This document shows, in pieces, positions 6,903 to 15,449 of a stretch of 39,414 bases of DNA. The stretch's first letter is position 1. Each line of letters starts with the position of its first letter. The position numbers were made by a program, and so were the translations under genes. A model generated the notes under the pieces. It saw only the letters and a list, made by a program, of their open reading frames with translations, did no database searches and was not told the DNA's origin. Origin of the DNA: an uncultured Eubacteriales bacterium (GTDB lineage: Bacteria > Bacillota > Clostridia > Oscillospirales > UBA644); NCBI GenBank assembly GCA_905207625.1, contig CAJLLT010000019.1, forward strand, positions 1 to 39,414. Direction: 5' to 3'.

Positions 6903-9104
6903 ATGGCTAAACCTGCATCAAAGATGCTCAGCAGATATAAGTTCATGCTCATAGTTTTCTGCGTATTGTTCCTTTTCCTGATCGGGAGGTTCGGCTATCT
7001 TCAGATACCGATGCACGATTATTACGAGCAGGAGGCTGTCAGACAACAGACAAGTGATATTGTAGTCGCCGCCAAACGCGGCACCATAACTGACCGTAAC
7101 GGAGTAGTTCTTGCGGTCAGCTCTTCGGCATATCTTGTTTCCGTCTCTCCGGCAAAGATCCCGAAGGCGGAGGACAGACAGAGCCTTGCGCAGGGACTGA
7201 GTGAAATTCTTGATCTTGATTACGATACGGTTTTCGGCAAGGTCAATAAGAACCAGAGCTATGTTGAGATAGCCCGGGGTATAGAGAAGGATAAAATGGA
7301 CGAAGTAGCGGAGTTTGTAAAAACAAAGTCCGCATACACTTCGTCCGTAAATATAACGGAAATATCCAAACGTTACTATCCGAAGGGCAATCTCCTTTCC
7401 ACCGTTCTCGGATTCGTTGGAACGGACAATACCGGTCTTGAGGGCGTGGAGTATTATTACGACAAGTATCTTCGCGGCTCGAACGGAAAGATAATTTCCA
7501 CCGAAAATGCCCGCGGTACGGCAATGCCTTTTCAGTATGAAAAGTACATCCCCGCAGAGGACGGGTACGATATCGCCCTTACCATTGATATCGAAATGCA
7601 GTATTTTCTGGAAAAACACATCGAAAACGCCAGGGTGGAGCATAACGTTCAGAGCCGCGTCGCAAGTGTGATAATGGACGTCAAGACCGGGGAAGTCCTG
7701 GGAATGACCAGCAAACCCGATTACGATCCGAATAATCCGTTTACGATCAATGACGCACTGACCCTTGAGGAACTCCAACAGTATCTTGACGATTACGATA
7801 CATACGTTTCCAAGTATAATCAGAAACTCGCGGAATTCCGCACCAACAAGCTGGTTGTGGACCAGTATGACCCGGGTTCCACTTTCAAGATCTTCACCTC
7901 CGCAATGCTTCTGGAGGAAAAACTCGTAAGTACCACCGAAACTTTTCACTGTACCGGTTCTATTAACATGGGAGCCATAACCTACCGTTGCGCGAAGCGT
8001 ACCGGTCACGGGACCCAGACCTTCAAGGAGGCTCTTGCCCACTCCTGCAACCCGGCTTTTGTTACTCTTTCGGAACGTATAGGGATAGAGCGGTTTTATA
8101 ACTATATAACAGTGTTCGGACTCCGTGAAAAGACCGGAGTTGGGCTTCCGGGAGAAGCCTCCGGTGTGCATCACTCCCTTTCCACGATGACAAAATACAA
8201 CCTGTATTCCTCTTCTTTCGGTCAGACCTTCAAGATCACGGGAATGCAACTTGCGGCGGCGGTAAGCTCCGTTGCCAACGGCGGTTCGTATATGCAGCCG
8301 TCCATAATCAGTAAAATAACCGACTCGGACGGTGGAATAATTGAGTCCTTCACCCCCACGGAGGTGCGCCGCACGGTATCTCGCTCCACTGCGGAAACCC
8401 TGTGGGATTACCTGGAATACACCGTTCAGACAGGTAAGACCGGCTACGCGGCGGGTTACCGTATTGCGGGTAAAACCGGTACTTCCCAGAAGGCTGAAAA
8501 CGGAAGTTACGAAAACGACAAGCGTATAGCGTCCTTTGTCTGCTTTGCGCCTGCCGACGATCCCCAGATATGCGTGCTTGTCATTGTCGATGAGCCGGAT
8601 TCCGCCGTTCAGTACGGCTCTTACATCGCCGCACCTCTCGGAAGAGACATTATGGTGGATTGCCTGAAATATCTCAATGTGCAGCCTGATTACGGCGATT
8701 CCGTCCGGGACGCATCCGTTCCCAAGGTCAGCGGACTGACGGTTTCCGATGCAAAAAAACAGCTCTCCGATCTCGGACTCAACGTAAAGATCATCGGAGA
8801 TAATTCCGCGGATACTCTTGTTACCTATCAGATACCCTCAAAGGGAACAAGGCTTCCCGAGGGATCTGTAGTCCTTATTTATACCAATGACGATGAGACT
8901 CAACGGGAAACCGAAACCGTAGTTCCCGATCTGTTAGGCAAGACCGCCGCCGAGTGTAATCAGCTTCTTGCACAGGCGGATCTGAATATAAGGATAGTTG
9001 GAGAAAATATAGGCTTTTCCTCCACCGTCGCCGTTTCTCAAAGCATAGCAAAAGGAACTTTGGTCGAGAAAGGTACGGTCATAACGGTGGAATTTGAGTC
9101 CTGA
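6903..9104 (+). CDS. spoVD: Class B penicillin-binding protein, FtsI/SpoVD type, with two PASTA domains
   Basis: A 733-residue DD-transpeptidase that crosslinks septal or spore-cortex peptidoglycan outside the membrane. After a short cytoplasmic tail there is one membrane segment (about residues 13-34), then the dimerisation domain (AAKRGTITDRNGVVLA). The transpeptidase domain has the three active-site motifs: STFK (Ser326), SCN (381-383) and KTGT (524-527). Two C-terminal PASTA repeats start with VPKVSGLTV (about 606) and VPDLLGKTA (about 674). Two PASTA domains resemble pneumococcal PBP2x; B. subtilis SpoVD has one. Only one class B PBP is in this cluster, so it may serve vegetative division, sporulation or both. 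It is preceded by the structured leader at 6676-6902. Confidence 0.93.
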   Translation: MAKPASKMLSRYKFMLIVFCVLFLFLIGRFGYLQIPMHDYYEQEAVRQQTSDIVVAAKRGTITDRNGVVLAVSSSAYLVSVSPAKIPKAEDRQSLAQGLSEILDLDYDTVFGKVNKNQSYVEIARGIEKDKMDEVAEFVKTKSAYTSSVNITEISKRYYPKGNLLSTVLGFVGTDNTGLEGVEYYYDKYLRGSNGKIISTENARGTAMPFQYEKYIPAEDGYDIALTIDIEMQYFLEKHIENARVEHNVQSRVASVIMDVKTGEVLGMTSKPDYDPNNPFTINDALTLEELQQYLDDYDTYVSKYNQKLAEFRTNKLVVDQYDPGSTFKIFTSAMLLEEKLVSTTETFHCTGSINMGAITYRCAKRTGHGTQTFKEALAHSCNPAFVTLSERIGIERFYNYITVFGLREKTGVGLPGEASGVHHSLSTMTKYNLYSSSFGQTFKITGMQLAAAVSSVANGGSYMQPSIISKITDSDGGIIESFTPTEVRRTVSRSTAETLWDYLEYTVQTGKTGYAAGYRIAGKTGTSQKAENGSYENDKRIASFVCFAPADDPQICVLVIVDEPDSAVQYGSYIAAPLGRDIMVDCLKYLNVQPDYGDSVRDASVPKVSGLTVSDAKKQLSDLGLNVKIIGDNSADTLVTYQIPSKGTRLPEGSVVLIYTNDDETQRETETVVPDLLGKTAAECNQLLAQADLNIRIVGENIGFSSTVAVSQSIAKGTLVEKGTVITVEFES

Positions 9105-9157
9105 GAAAAAGAAAATAAAGGATACCGAAAAAGAAATAAACTTCCGAGGTGTCCTCG

Positions 9158-10606
9158 ATGACCCTTTCCCAGCTTACCGGTCTTTGCAACTGCAGATTCC
9201 TTTCGGGGGATCCCGAGACAAATATTTCCGGAGTCTGCACCGATTCCTCCAAGGTTAAACCGGGTGACGTTTTTATCGCTTTACGGGGCGCGCATACCAA
9301 CGCAAACGGGTGTGTTGCCGAAGCCTTCGACAGGGGTGCCGCCGCAGCGGTGGTATCCGACGATAATCTGTCTTTTCCCGGAAGGACCGTGGTCTTTGCC
9401 TCTGATACAAGAAAAGCCCTTGGGCTGATATGTTCCGATTTTTACGGAAAACCACAGCACAGACTCGTTACCGCGGCCATTACCGGGACCAACGGAAAAA
9501 CCACTACCGCCTCATTACTCAGGCATATTCTGTCCCTTTCGGGAAAGCGATGCGCAATGACCGGGACCGTGGAATCCGTTGTGGACGGAAAATCCCTGCC
9601 CACGGAATATACGACCCCGGAACCTCCGGAGCTTTTCGGACTTATGCGGCGGGCGGTCGATTCCGACTGTACGCATTTTGTGTGTGAGGCTTCGTCACAG
9701 GCTCTTGATCAGCAGAGGCTGTACGGTATAAACTTCGATCTCGGTGTGTTTACGAATCTTTCACGGGACCATCTTAATTATCATCGCTCCATGAGCGAGT
9801 ATGCGGCGGCAAAACTGAAACTTTTTGACTGCTCCACCCTTCATCTTGCGGGTATTGACTGTCCGTATTCCCACCTTTTTGCTTCATATCCCCGGACAAT
9901 GACGTTTTCCGTCCGTACAAAAGCCGATTTTTACGTTGAGAATGTGTCCGTGGGGCATGACGCAAACCTTTTCACCTTTATTTTCGACGGCAAACGGTAT
10001 CCCACAAGACAACGTCTCAGGGGAGAATTCAATGTCCAGAATTCCGTTGCTGCCATAGCTTCCGCAATAATGCTTGGGGTAGACGCGGAGGAGGCGGTCA
10101 GGGCATCAGAATCCTTTTCGGGGGTTCCGGGCAGGTTCGAATTCGTACCCACCGGAGAAGATTTTGATATAATAATCGACTATGCCCATACACCGGAGGG
10201 ACTTTCGCAGTTGCTGCGTTCCGTGGAAAAAATACGTCGGCCGGGAGGAAAGACCATCCTTGTTTTCGGCTGCGGCGGAGACCGGGACAAAGAAAAGAGA
10301 CCTCTCATGGGAAAGGTTGCCACAAGTCTTGCGGATTTTACAGTCATAACCTCCGACAACCCCAGAACGGAGGACCCGAACAGGATAATACAGGATATTG
10401 TCTCCGGGGTCCGGAAGGGCAGCACCGTGGTGGTATCGGACCGGAAAAAAGCTATAGACTACGCCCTTTGTGCCGCCCGCAAAAACGATACCGTCGTTAT
10501 TGCCGGGAAGGGACATGAGGTGTATATAGATGCGGGCTCGGAAAAACTCCCTTTCGATGAACGAAGCGTTATTAAAGAAATAATATCCCTGAAAAAGAGG
10601 ATATAA
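9158..10606 (+). CDS. murE: UDP-MurNAc-tripeptide ligase MurE (meso-diaminopimelate adding)
   Basis: MurE adds the third stem-peptide residue to UDP-MurNAc-L-Ala-D-Glu using ATP. The N-terminal domain reads VCTDSSKVKPGDVFIALRG. The Mur-ligase P-loop is TGTNGKTTTASLL, and the central EASSQALDQQR motif is present. DNPRTEDP at about residues 400-407 is the meso-DAP recognition motif, so the wall should be of A2pm type rather than lysine type. A GTG three codons upstream at 9149 is open but has no ribosome site. The ATG at 9158 follows GAGGTG by six bases and is preferred (482 residues). It overlaps nothing and lies 16 bases before murF. Confidence 0.97.
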   Translation: MTLSQLTGLCNCRFLSGDPETNISGVCTDSSKVKPGDVFIALRGAHTNANGCVAEAFDRGAAAAVVSDDNLSFPGRTVVFASDTRKALGLICSDFYGKPQHRLVTAAITGTNGKTTTASLLRHILSLSGKRCAMTGTVESVVDGKSLPTEYTTPEPPELFGLMRRAVDSDCTHFVCEASSQALDQQRLYGINFDLGVFTNLSRDHLNYHRSMSEYAAAKLKLFDCSTLHLAGIDCPYSHLFASYPRTMTFSVRTKADFYVENVSVGHDANLFTFIFDGKRYPTRQRLRGEFNVQNSVAAIASAIMLGVDAEEAVRASESFSGVPGRFEFVPTGEDFDIIIDYAHTPEGLSQLLRSVEKIRRPGGKTILVFGCGGDRDKEKRPLMGKVATSLADFTVITSDNPRTEDPNRIIQDIVSGVRKGSTVVVSDRKKAIDYALCAARKNDTVVIAGKGHEVYIDAGSEKLPFDERSVIKEIISLKKRI

Positions 10607-10622
10607 CAGGAAGGAAAAGAAA

Positions 10623-11969
10623 ATGAAGCTTTCTCAGATGCACCTTGTCACAGGCGGTACACTCTGCGGCGATTGCGATTTTCAGAACTTTGCCATAGAT
10701 TCCCGTGCCGTGGGCAAGGGAGATGTTTTCATATGTATCAGAGGCGAACGGGTGGACGGACACGATTATGTCCGTTCAGCCGCCGAAAACGGTGCGGGAG
10801 GCTTTCTTTGCGCAAAGGATATTGATACCGATCTGCCGTATCTGAAGGTCGGTGATCCTGTTACTGCTCTTCAGCAATATGCAGCCTGGCACAGGGGAAA
10901 TATGAATGCTCTTGTGGTTGCCGTGACCGGAAGCGTGGGAAAGACCACGACCAAGGAATTCATTTATGCTGCCCTCGGTTCAAGGCTCCGTACCCATAAG
11001 ACTCAGGGAAACAAAAACAGCGAGACCGGAGTCCCGCTGACTCTGCTTGGAATTACACCTGAACATGAGGCCGCAGTGGTTGAAATGGGAATGAGCGGTT
11101 TCGGTCAGATACACGATCTTTCCCTCATAACCGCACCCGACATCGCGGTAATAACAAATATCGGTTATTCTCATATAGAATATCTCGGTTCCCGGGAAAA
11201 TATAATGAAAGCCAAACTGGAGATACTGGATGGGTTGAAGCCCGGGGGAACGTTGCTTATAAACGGTGACGATGAGATGCTTAAAAATATGCCTTCGGTG
11301 GATTTCCGGGTTCTGCGTTACGGTATAGGTGACGGCGGTTGCGATTATACGGCGAGGGACATACGTCAGCACGACGGAAATACGGAATTTGTTGCCGTGA
11401 CGCCCAACGGGGAAACGGACGTATTCATTCCCACCGAAGGGATACACAATGTGTATAACGCCCTTGCGGCGGTCGCGGTAGCGGATATTGCGGGTATAAA
11501 CGCCGACGATGCGGCACAGGGGCTGAAAAATTTCCGGAATGCTCCGTTGCGTCAGAATATTTATGAGCATGACGGTGTGACGATAATCGAAGACTGCTAT
11601 AACGCCAGTCCCTCATCCATGACCTCGGCTTTTGAAATACTCTGTGCCCGTAAGGGAAGAAAGATCGCCGTTCTCGGTGATATGCTTGAACTCGGGGCAC
11701 AGGCAGTACAGCTTCACCGTCAGGTAGGGCAGGAGATGAAGGGGATAGATATTCTGATCGCTTTCGGTTCCCATGCTTCCGACTATATCCGCGGAGCGGA
11801 GGAGGCCGGGGTGAAGTGTTTCAGCTGCAAAACAACTTCGGAAGCCGCTGGGGTACTCTGTGATATTGCCTGTGACGGGGATGTCGTTCTTTTCAAGGCA
11901 AGCCGCAGTATGAACGCGGAAAAGATAATCAAGGAATTCTTTGAAAACCGAAAGGATACGGAAAAATGA
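10623..11969 (+). CDS. murF: UDP-MurNAc-tripeptide D-alanyl-D-alanine ligase MurF
   Basis: A 448-residue Mur ligase that adds D-Ala-D-Ala to complete the UDP-MurNAc pentapeptide. The N-terminal domain has FAIDSRAVGKGDVFICIRGERVDGHDY (residues about 20-46). The P-loop is VTGSVGKTTTKEFI, followed by NKNSETGVPLTLL. The C-terminal domain contains EDCYNASPSSM and VLGDMLELG, both standard for MurF. An AGGAAGGAAAAG ribosome region lies before the ATG. The stop overlaps the mraY start (ATGA). The usual D-Ala-D-Ala ligase is not in the window. Confidence 0.97.
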   Translation: MKLSQMHLVTGGTLCGDCDFQNFAIDSRAVGKGDVFICIRGERVDGHDYVRSAAENGAGGFLCAKDIDTDLPYLKVGDPVTALQQYAAWHRGNMNALVVAVTGSVGKTTTKEFIYAALGSRLRTHKTQGNKNSETGVPLTLLGITPEHEAAVVEMGMSGFGQIHDLSLITAPDIAVITNIGYSHIEYLGSRENIMKAKLEILDGLKPGGTLLINGDDEMLKNMPSVDFRVLRYGIGDGGCDYTARDIRQHDGNTEFVAVTPNGETDVFIPTEGIHNVYNALAAVAVADIAGINADDAAQGLKNFRNAPLRQNIYEHDGVTIIEDCYNASPSSMTSAFEILCARKGRKIAVLGDMLELGAQAVQLHRQVGQEMKGIDILIAFGSHASDYIRGAEEAGVKCFSCKTTSEAAGVLCDIACDGDVVLFKASRSMNAEKIIKEFFENRKDTEK

Positions 11970-12976
11970 ACGAGACCCTGCTCAAGATCTGCGCTTTTGC
12001 AACTTCGGTGATAATTGCGTGCCTGATCGCGCCGAAGCTTATCCCGTTTTTGCGTAAACTGAAATTCGGTCAGGAGATCATAACCGATTACGGTCCCACC
12101 TGGCACAAATCAAAGCAGGGGACCCCCACCATGGGCGGTATAATATTTATCGTTGCGGTGGTGGTGTCCTACCTCATTTTCGGTTTCCGTTTCTATAAGG
12201 CCGGAGGCGGAACATCGGCGTGGTTCCCGTCCCAGGGACTGATATGCGTCGGCGTCTCGGTCATGTTTGCGCTGCTGGGCTTTGTGGATGATTATATCAA
12301 GATAGCCCGAAAGCATAATCAGGGTCTTACGGAGATACAGAAGCTGATAGTACAGCTTGTGATATCCGGGGCTTTTATCCTCTATGACAGCATCCGTACC
12401 GGAGGCAGGACCACTGTCAATATCCCGTTTTTCAACGTTGATCTGGAGCTGGGGGTATTCTATTACGTTCTTGCCATGGTAGTAATGGTTGGCTTTACTA
12501 ATGCGGTAAATCTTACCGACGGCATTGACGGACTTGCGGCTTCCGTGACCCTTCCGGTAAGCATTTTCTACGTTTTTATCTGCACATACTTCGGGAATGA
12601 AGAGGTTTCGGTCCTTGCGGCGGCTCTTGCAGGCGGTTGCGTAGGTTTCCTTGTCTTCAACTGGCATCCCGCCAAGGTATTCATGGGGGACACCGGTTCG
12701 CTGTTCCTCGGCGGTATGGTGTCCTGCATGGCGTTTACCGTAGACCGTCCTCTTATCATTCTCATTGCGGGAATAGTTTTCCTCTGCGAGGCTTTTTCCG
12801 TTATGATCCAGGTCGCATATTTCAAAATAACCCACGGCAAACGTCTTTTCAAGATGACCCCCATCCACCACAGCTTTGAGTTGTCCGGGTGGAAGGAGGA
12901 GAAGATCGTTCTGACCTTCACCGCAGCCTCAGTTGCGGGCTGTCTGGTGGCTGCCGCCGCATCTTTGATAGGTTAA
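11966..12976 (+). CDS. mraY: Phospho-N-acetylmuramoyl-pentapeptide transferase MraY
   Basis: A 336-residue polytopic enzyme that moves phospho-MurNAc-pentapeptide to undecaprenyl phosphate, making lipid I. The cytoplasmic-loop motifs are present: KQGTPTMGGI, FVDDYIK with the adjacent aspartates, NLTDGIDGLA and FMGDTGSLFLGG. The late histidine motif reads PIHHSFELSGW, with H301 and H302 but Ser303 where the textbook motif has a third His. The gene overlaps murF by ATGA. MurD, which commonly follows mraY in Firmicutes clusters, is missing: ftsW begins 39 bases downstream. The family assignment is not in doubt. Confidence 0.96.
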   Translation: MNETLLKICAFATSVIIACLIAPKLIPFLRKLKFGQEIITDYGPTWHKSKQGTPTMGGIIFIVAVVVSYLIFGFRFYKAGGGTSAWFPSQGLICVGVSVMFALLGFVDDYIKIARKHNQGLTEIQKLIVQLVISGAFILYDSIRTGGRTTVNIPFFNVDLELGVFYYVLAMVVMVGFTNAVNLTDGIDGLAASVTLPVSIFYVFICTYFGNEEVSVLAAALAGGCVGFLVFNWHPAKVFMGDTGSLFLGGMVSCMAFTVDRPLIILIAGIVFLCEAFSVMIQVAYFKITHGKRLFKMTPIHHSFELSGWKEEKIVLTFTAASVAGCLVAAAASLIG

Positions 12977-13015
12977 CGTTTTTACAGAGACACAGGCAAA
13001 GAAAGGAAAGGTATT

Positions 13016-14236
13016 ATGCAAAGTAAAAGTGTTCCCATGAATAAAAAACGCCGCGGAGCAATACTTCGGCTGTACGATTATCTTACCTCTTTGCCGATGC
13101 TGGATATTCCGTTTCTGATAATCGTTCTTATGCTCCTCGGAGTCGGGCTTGCGATGCTGTTTTCAGCCGGTTTCGCCCAGTCTCTGTTCAAGACCGGGAG
13201 CAGTTATACCTACATAATCAAGCAGTCTTTGTTTGCCGTTTTCGGTGTTGTTGTGATGCTTGTGGTGTCCACTATCAACCAGAACGCCTATAAGCGGCTG
13301 ATACTTCCTTTTTATGTCTTGTGTACCGTACTTCTTATCGTGGTCCTCATCGTGAGCAAAGACAGCGAAAAACGGTGGCTGTATATAGGTTCTTTTCAGT
13401 TCCAGCCCTCGGAGTTTGCGAAACTCGCGGTCGTACTTTTCCTTGCCCAGTATATTTCCGCTTACCGGGATAAAATGGATAAATTTGTCAGCGGAATACT
13501 GATTCCCGGAGCTATATTCGCTCTTCCGTGCCTGCTTGTTGCGGTAGAGACACACCTTTCCGGTGCGATACTGATATTTCTCATAGGTGCGACCCTTACC
13601 TTTGTCGGCGGCAGTAAGATAAAGTATATTCTCACCGTTGCCGGTCTGGGTGTCGGTGGAGCGTCTCTGCTGGTATTTTTCACCACATATATGCAAAAGC
13701 GTATAACGGTCTGGCTTCATCCGGAAAGTGATCCTATAGGGGACGGATTCCAGCCCCTTCAGAGCCTTCTGACGATAGGTTCCGGCGGACTTTTCGGACT
13801 CGGCTACGGCAAGAGCAGACAAAAGTATCTGTATCTGCCCGAACCTCACAACGACTTTATTTTTTCCGTGATCTCCGAGGAACTGGGCTTTATCGGGGTC
13901 GTGGTCATAATTATTCTCTTTGCCCTCCTTATCTGGCGCGGAATATATATCGCAATGAAGGCAAGAGACACCTTTTCCTCCCTTGTGGTCGTAGGTATAA
14001 TATCAAATATCGCTTTCCAGATAATACTGAATCTCGCGGTCGTTTCCAATTCCATCCCCACAACAGGCATATCCCTTCCGTTTTTCAGTTACGGAGGTAC
14101 GGCTCTTGTGGTTCTGCTTGCGGAGATAGGGCTTGTACTGAATATTTCAAGGTACGCCAACATCGACCGGGGAACACAGCCCCTGCCGGACCCGGAAGAA
14201 AAGGAAGGAGAAAACACGGAGGTTGAACAGAAATGA
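13016..14236 (+). CDS. ftsW: SEDS peptidoglycan polymerase FtsW (SpoVE-like)
   Basis: A 406-residue SEDS protein with about ten membrane segments. It is the lipid II glycosyltransferase that works with the class B PBP encoded upstream. Family motifs include KRWLYIGSFQFQPSEFAKLA, GDGFQPLQSLLTIGSGGLFG, YLPEPHNDFIFSVISEELG (split here for length) and the C-terminal PTTGISLPFFSYGGTA. The N-terminus carries about 15 extra polar residues. FtsW and SpoVE cannot be separated by sequence reading; position in the dcw cluster favours FtsW. The stop overlaps the murG start (ATGA). Confidence 0.95.
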   Translation: MQSKSVPMNKKRRGAILRLYDYLTSLPMLDIPFLIIVLMLLGVGLAMLFSAGFAQSLFKTGSSYTYIIKQSLFAVFGVVVMLVVSTINQNAYKRLILPFYVLCTVLLIVVLIVSKDSEKRWLYIGSFQFQPSEFAKLAVVLFLAQYISAYRDKMDKFVSGILIPGAIFALPCLLVAVETHLSGAILIFLIGATLTFVGGSKIKYILTVAGLGVGGASLLVFFTTYMQKRITVWLHPESDPIGDGFQPLQSLLTIGSGGLFGLGYGKSRQKYLYLPEPHNDFIFSVISEELGFIGVVVIIILFALLIWRGIYIAMKARDTFSSLVVVGIISNIAFQIILNLAVVSNSIPTTGISLPFFSYGGTALVVLLAEIGLVLNISRYANIDRGTQPLPDPEEKEGENTEVEQK

Positions 14237-15360
14237 GTCTGAGGTTCATGTTTGCCTGCGGCGGTACGGCCGGACATATAAATCCCGCCATAGCTATCGC
14301 CGATGAAATGAGGCGACGTTTTCCCGATGCGGAAATAGTCTTCGTCGGGACCGGGGAGAACAGAGAAGCGGAACTTGTCCCCCGTGCCGGATATGAAATG
14401 TTTCATATAAAAGCCTCCGGATTTTCCCGCAGAAGGAACTTTGCCGCAGTAAAACACAACGTTGTGTCAGCCGCAACTTTTCTCCGTTCGGTTTCAGCCG
14501 TACGGCGCTTTATCAGGGACTTCAGACCGGACGTGGCTGTAGGAACCGGAGGGTTTGTCAGCGCCCCCGCGATCTTTGCCGCCTGTGATGAGGGGATTCC
14601 CACTGCCGTTCACGAACAGAACGCCTTCGCCGGCGTGACCACGAAATTCCTTGCCCCCAGGGTAGACAGAATATTCCTGAGTTTTCCGCTCGCGAACCCC
14701 ATAAAGGGAACTGAGGAAAAGCAGACTCTTGTCGGAAACCCAATCAAGGAGGACTTTCTCCGGGTGGACAGAAATTCCGCACGGGACATACTCGGTATAG
14801 ACCGGGATGAGTTCATGGTCCTTTCCTTTGGCGGAAGCCTCGGTGCGACAACCATAAACAACGCCTTTTGCCGTATGGCATCCCGCGCGGCGGAAGAGGG
14901 AATAATGACCCTGTATCACGGTGCGTCAAGGGACTATGCTTCGGTTAAGGAAAGAGTGGGAAAACTCGATCCGGACTCCGGAAAAATAAAGGTTTTTGAG
15001 TACATTTACAATATGCCTCAGGTAATGGCGGCGTGCGATGTCATGATAGCCCGTTCCGGAGCAATGACCCTTGCGGAAATTGCGGCTCTCGGTAAGCCCA
15101 GCATCCTGATCCCGTCTCCGAATGTCGCGGAAAATCATCAGTATTTCAACGCAAAGACCTATGCCGATGCCGATGCGGCAATACTGATAGAGGAAAAGGA
15201 TCTGTCGGGAGACTTGCTGTATGATACGCTCAAAAAGCTTTATGAGGACAGAAAATATCTTAACAGTCTCGGCAAAAATGCCCTGACTATGGCAAAGACC
15301 GATTCCGCCCGTAAGATCTGCGACGGAATTGAAAGCCTTATCGCCACCAAAAGGAACTGA
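14233..15360 (+). CDS. murG: UDP-GlcNAc:lipid I N-acetylglucosaminyltransferase MurG
   Basis: A 375-residue GT28 (GT-B fold) enzyme converting lipid I to lipid II on the inner face of the membrane. The N-terminus has ACGGTAGHINPAIAIADEM (the glycine-rich acceptor loop). Other motifs are VGTGGFVSAPAIFAA, HEQNAFAGVTTKFLA, VLSFGGSLGATTIN, and the donor-binding IARSGAMTLAEIAALGKPSILIP (about residues 272-294). It is translationally coupled to ftsW and ends the plus-strand run from mraZ. A strong hairpin follows at 15398-15429. Confidence 0.97.
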   Translation: MSLRFMFACGGTAGHINPAIAIADEMRRRFPDAEIVFVGTGENREAELVPRAGYEMFHIKASGFSRRRNFAAVKHNVVSAATFLRSVSAVRRFIRDFRPDVAVGTGGFVSAPAIFAACDEGIPTAVHEQNAFAGVTTKFLAPRVDRIFLSFPLANPIKGTEEKQTLVGNPIKEDFLRVDRNSARDILGIDRDEFMVLSFGGSLGATTINNAFCRMASRAAEEGIMTLYHGASRDYASVKERVGKLDPDSGKIKVFEYIYNMPQVMAACDVMIARSGAMTLAEIAALGKPSILIPSPNVAENHQYFNAKTYADADAAILIEEKDLSGDLLYDTLKKLYEDRKYLNSLGKNALTMAKTDSARKICDGIESLIATKRN

Positions 15361-15397
15361 TACCGAAACTTCCGGTAACTCCGGATAAACAGAATCT

Positions 15398-15429
15398 GAG
15401 CCCCCGGCTTCATAGGAAGCCGGGGGCTT
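15398..15429. terminator. Strong hairpin between convergent murG and glg operons
   Basis: AGCCCCCGGCTTC and GAAGCCGGGGGCT form a perfect 13-bp stem with an ATAG loop. The downstream sequence on either strand lacks a good U-tract (TTGTTATAT on plus), so this may work as a bidirectional block rather than a textbook intrinsic terminator. It is the only such structure between the two operons. Confidence 0.7.
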
Positions 15430-15449
15430 GTTATATGCGTAAAAAAATA

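Noticed and set aside
6918..8249. A 443-residue minus-strand open frame opposite spoVD
   Set aside because: The plus strand encodes all three transpeptidase motifs; the antisense frame has no support.
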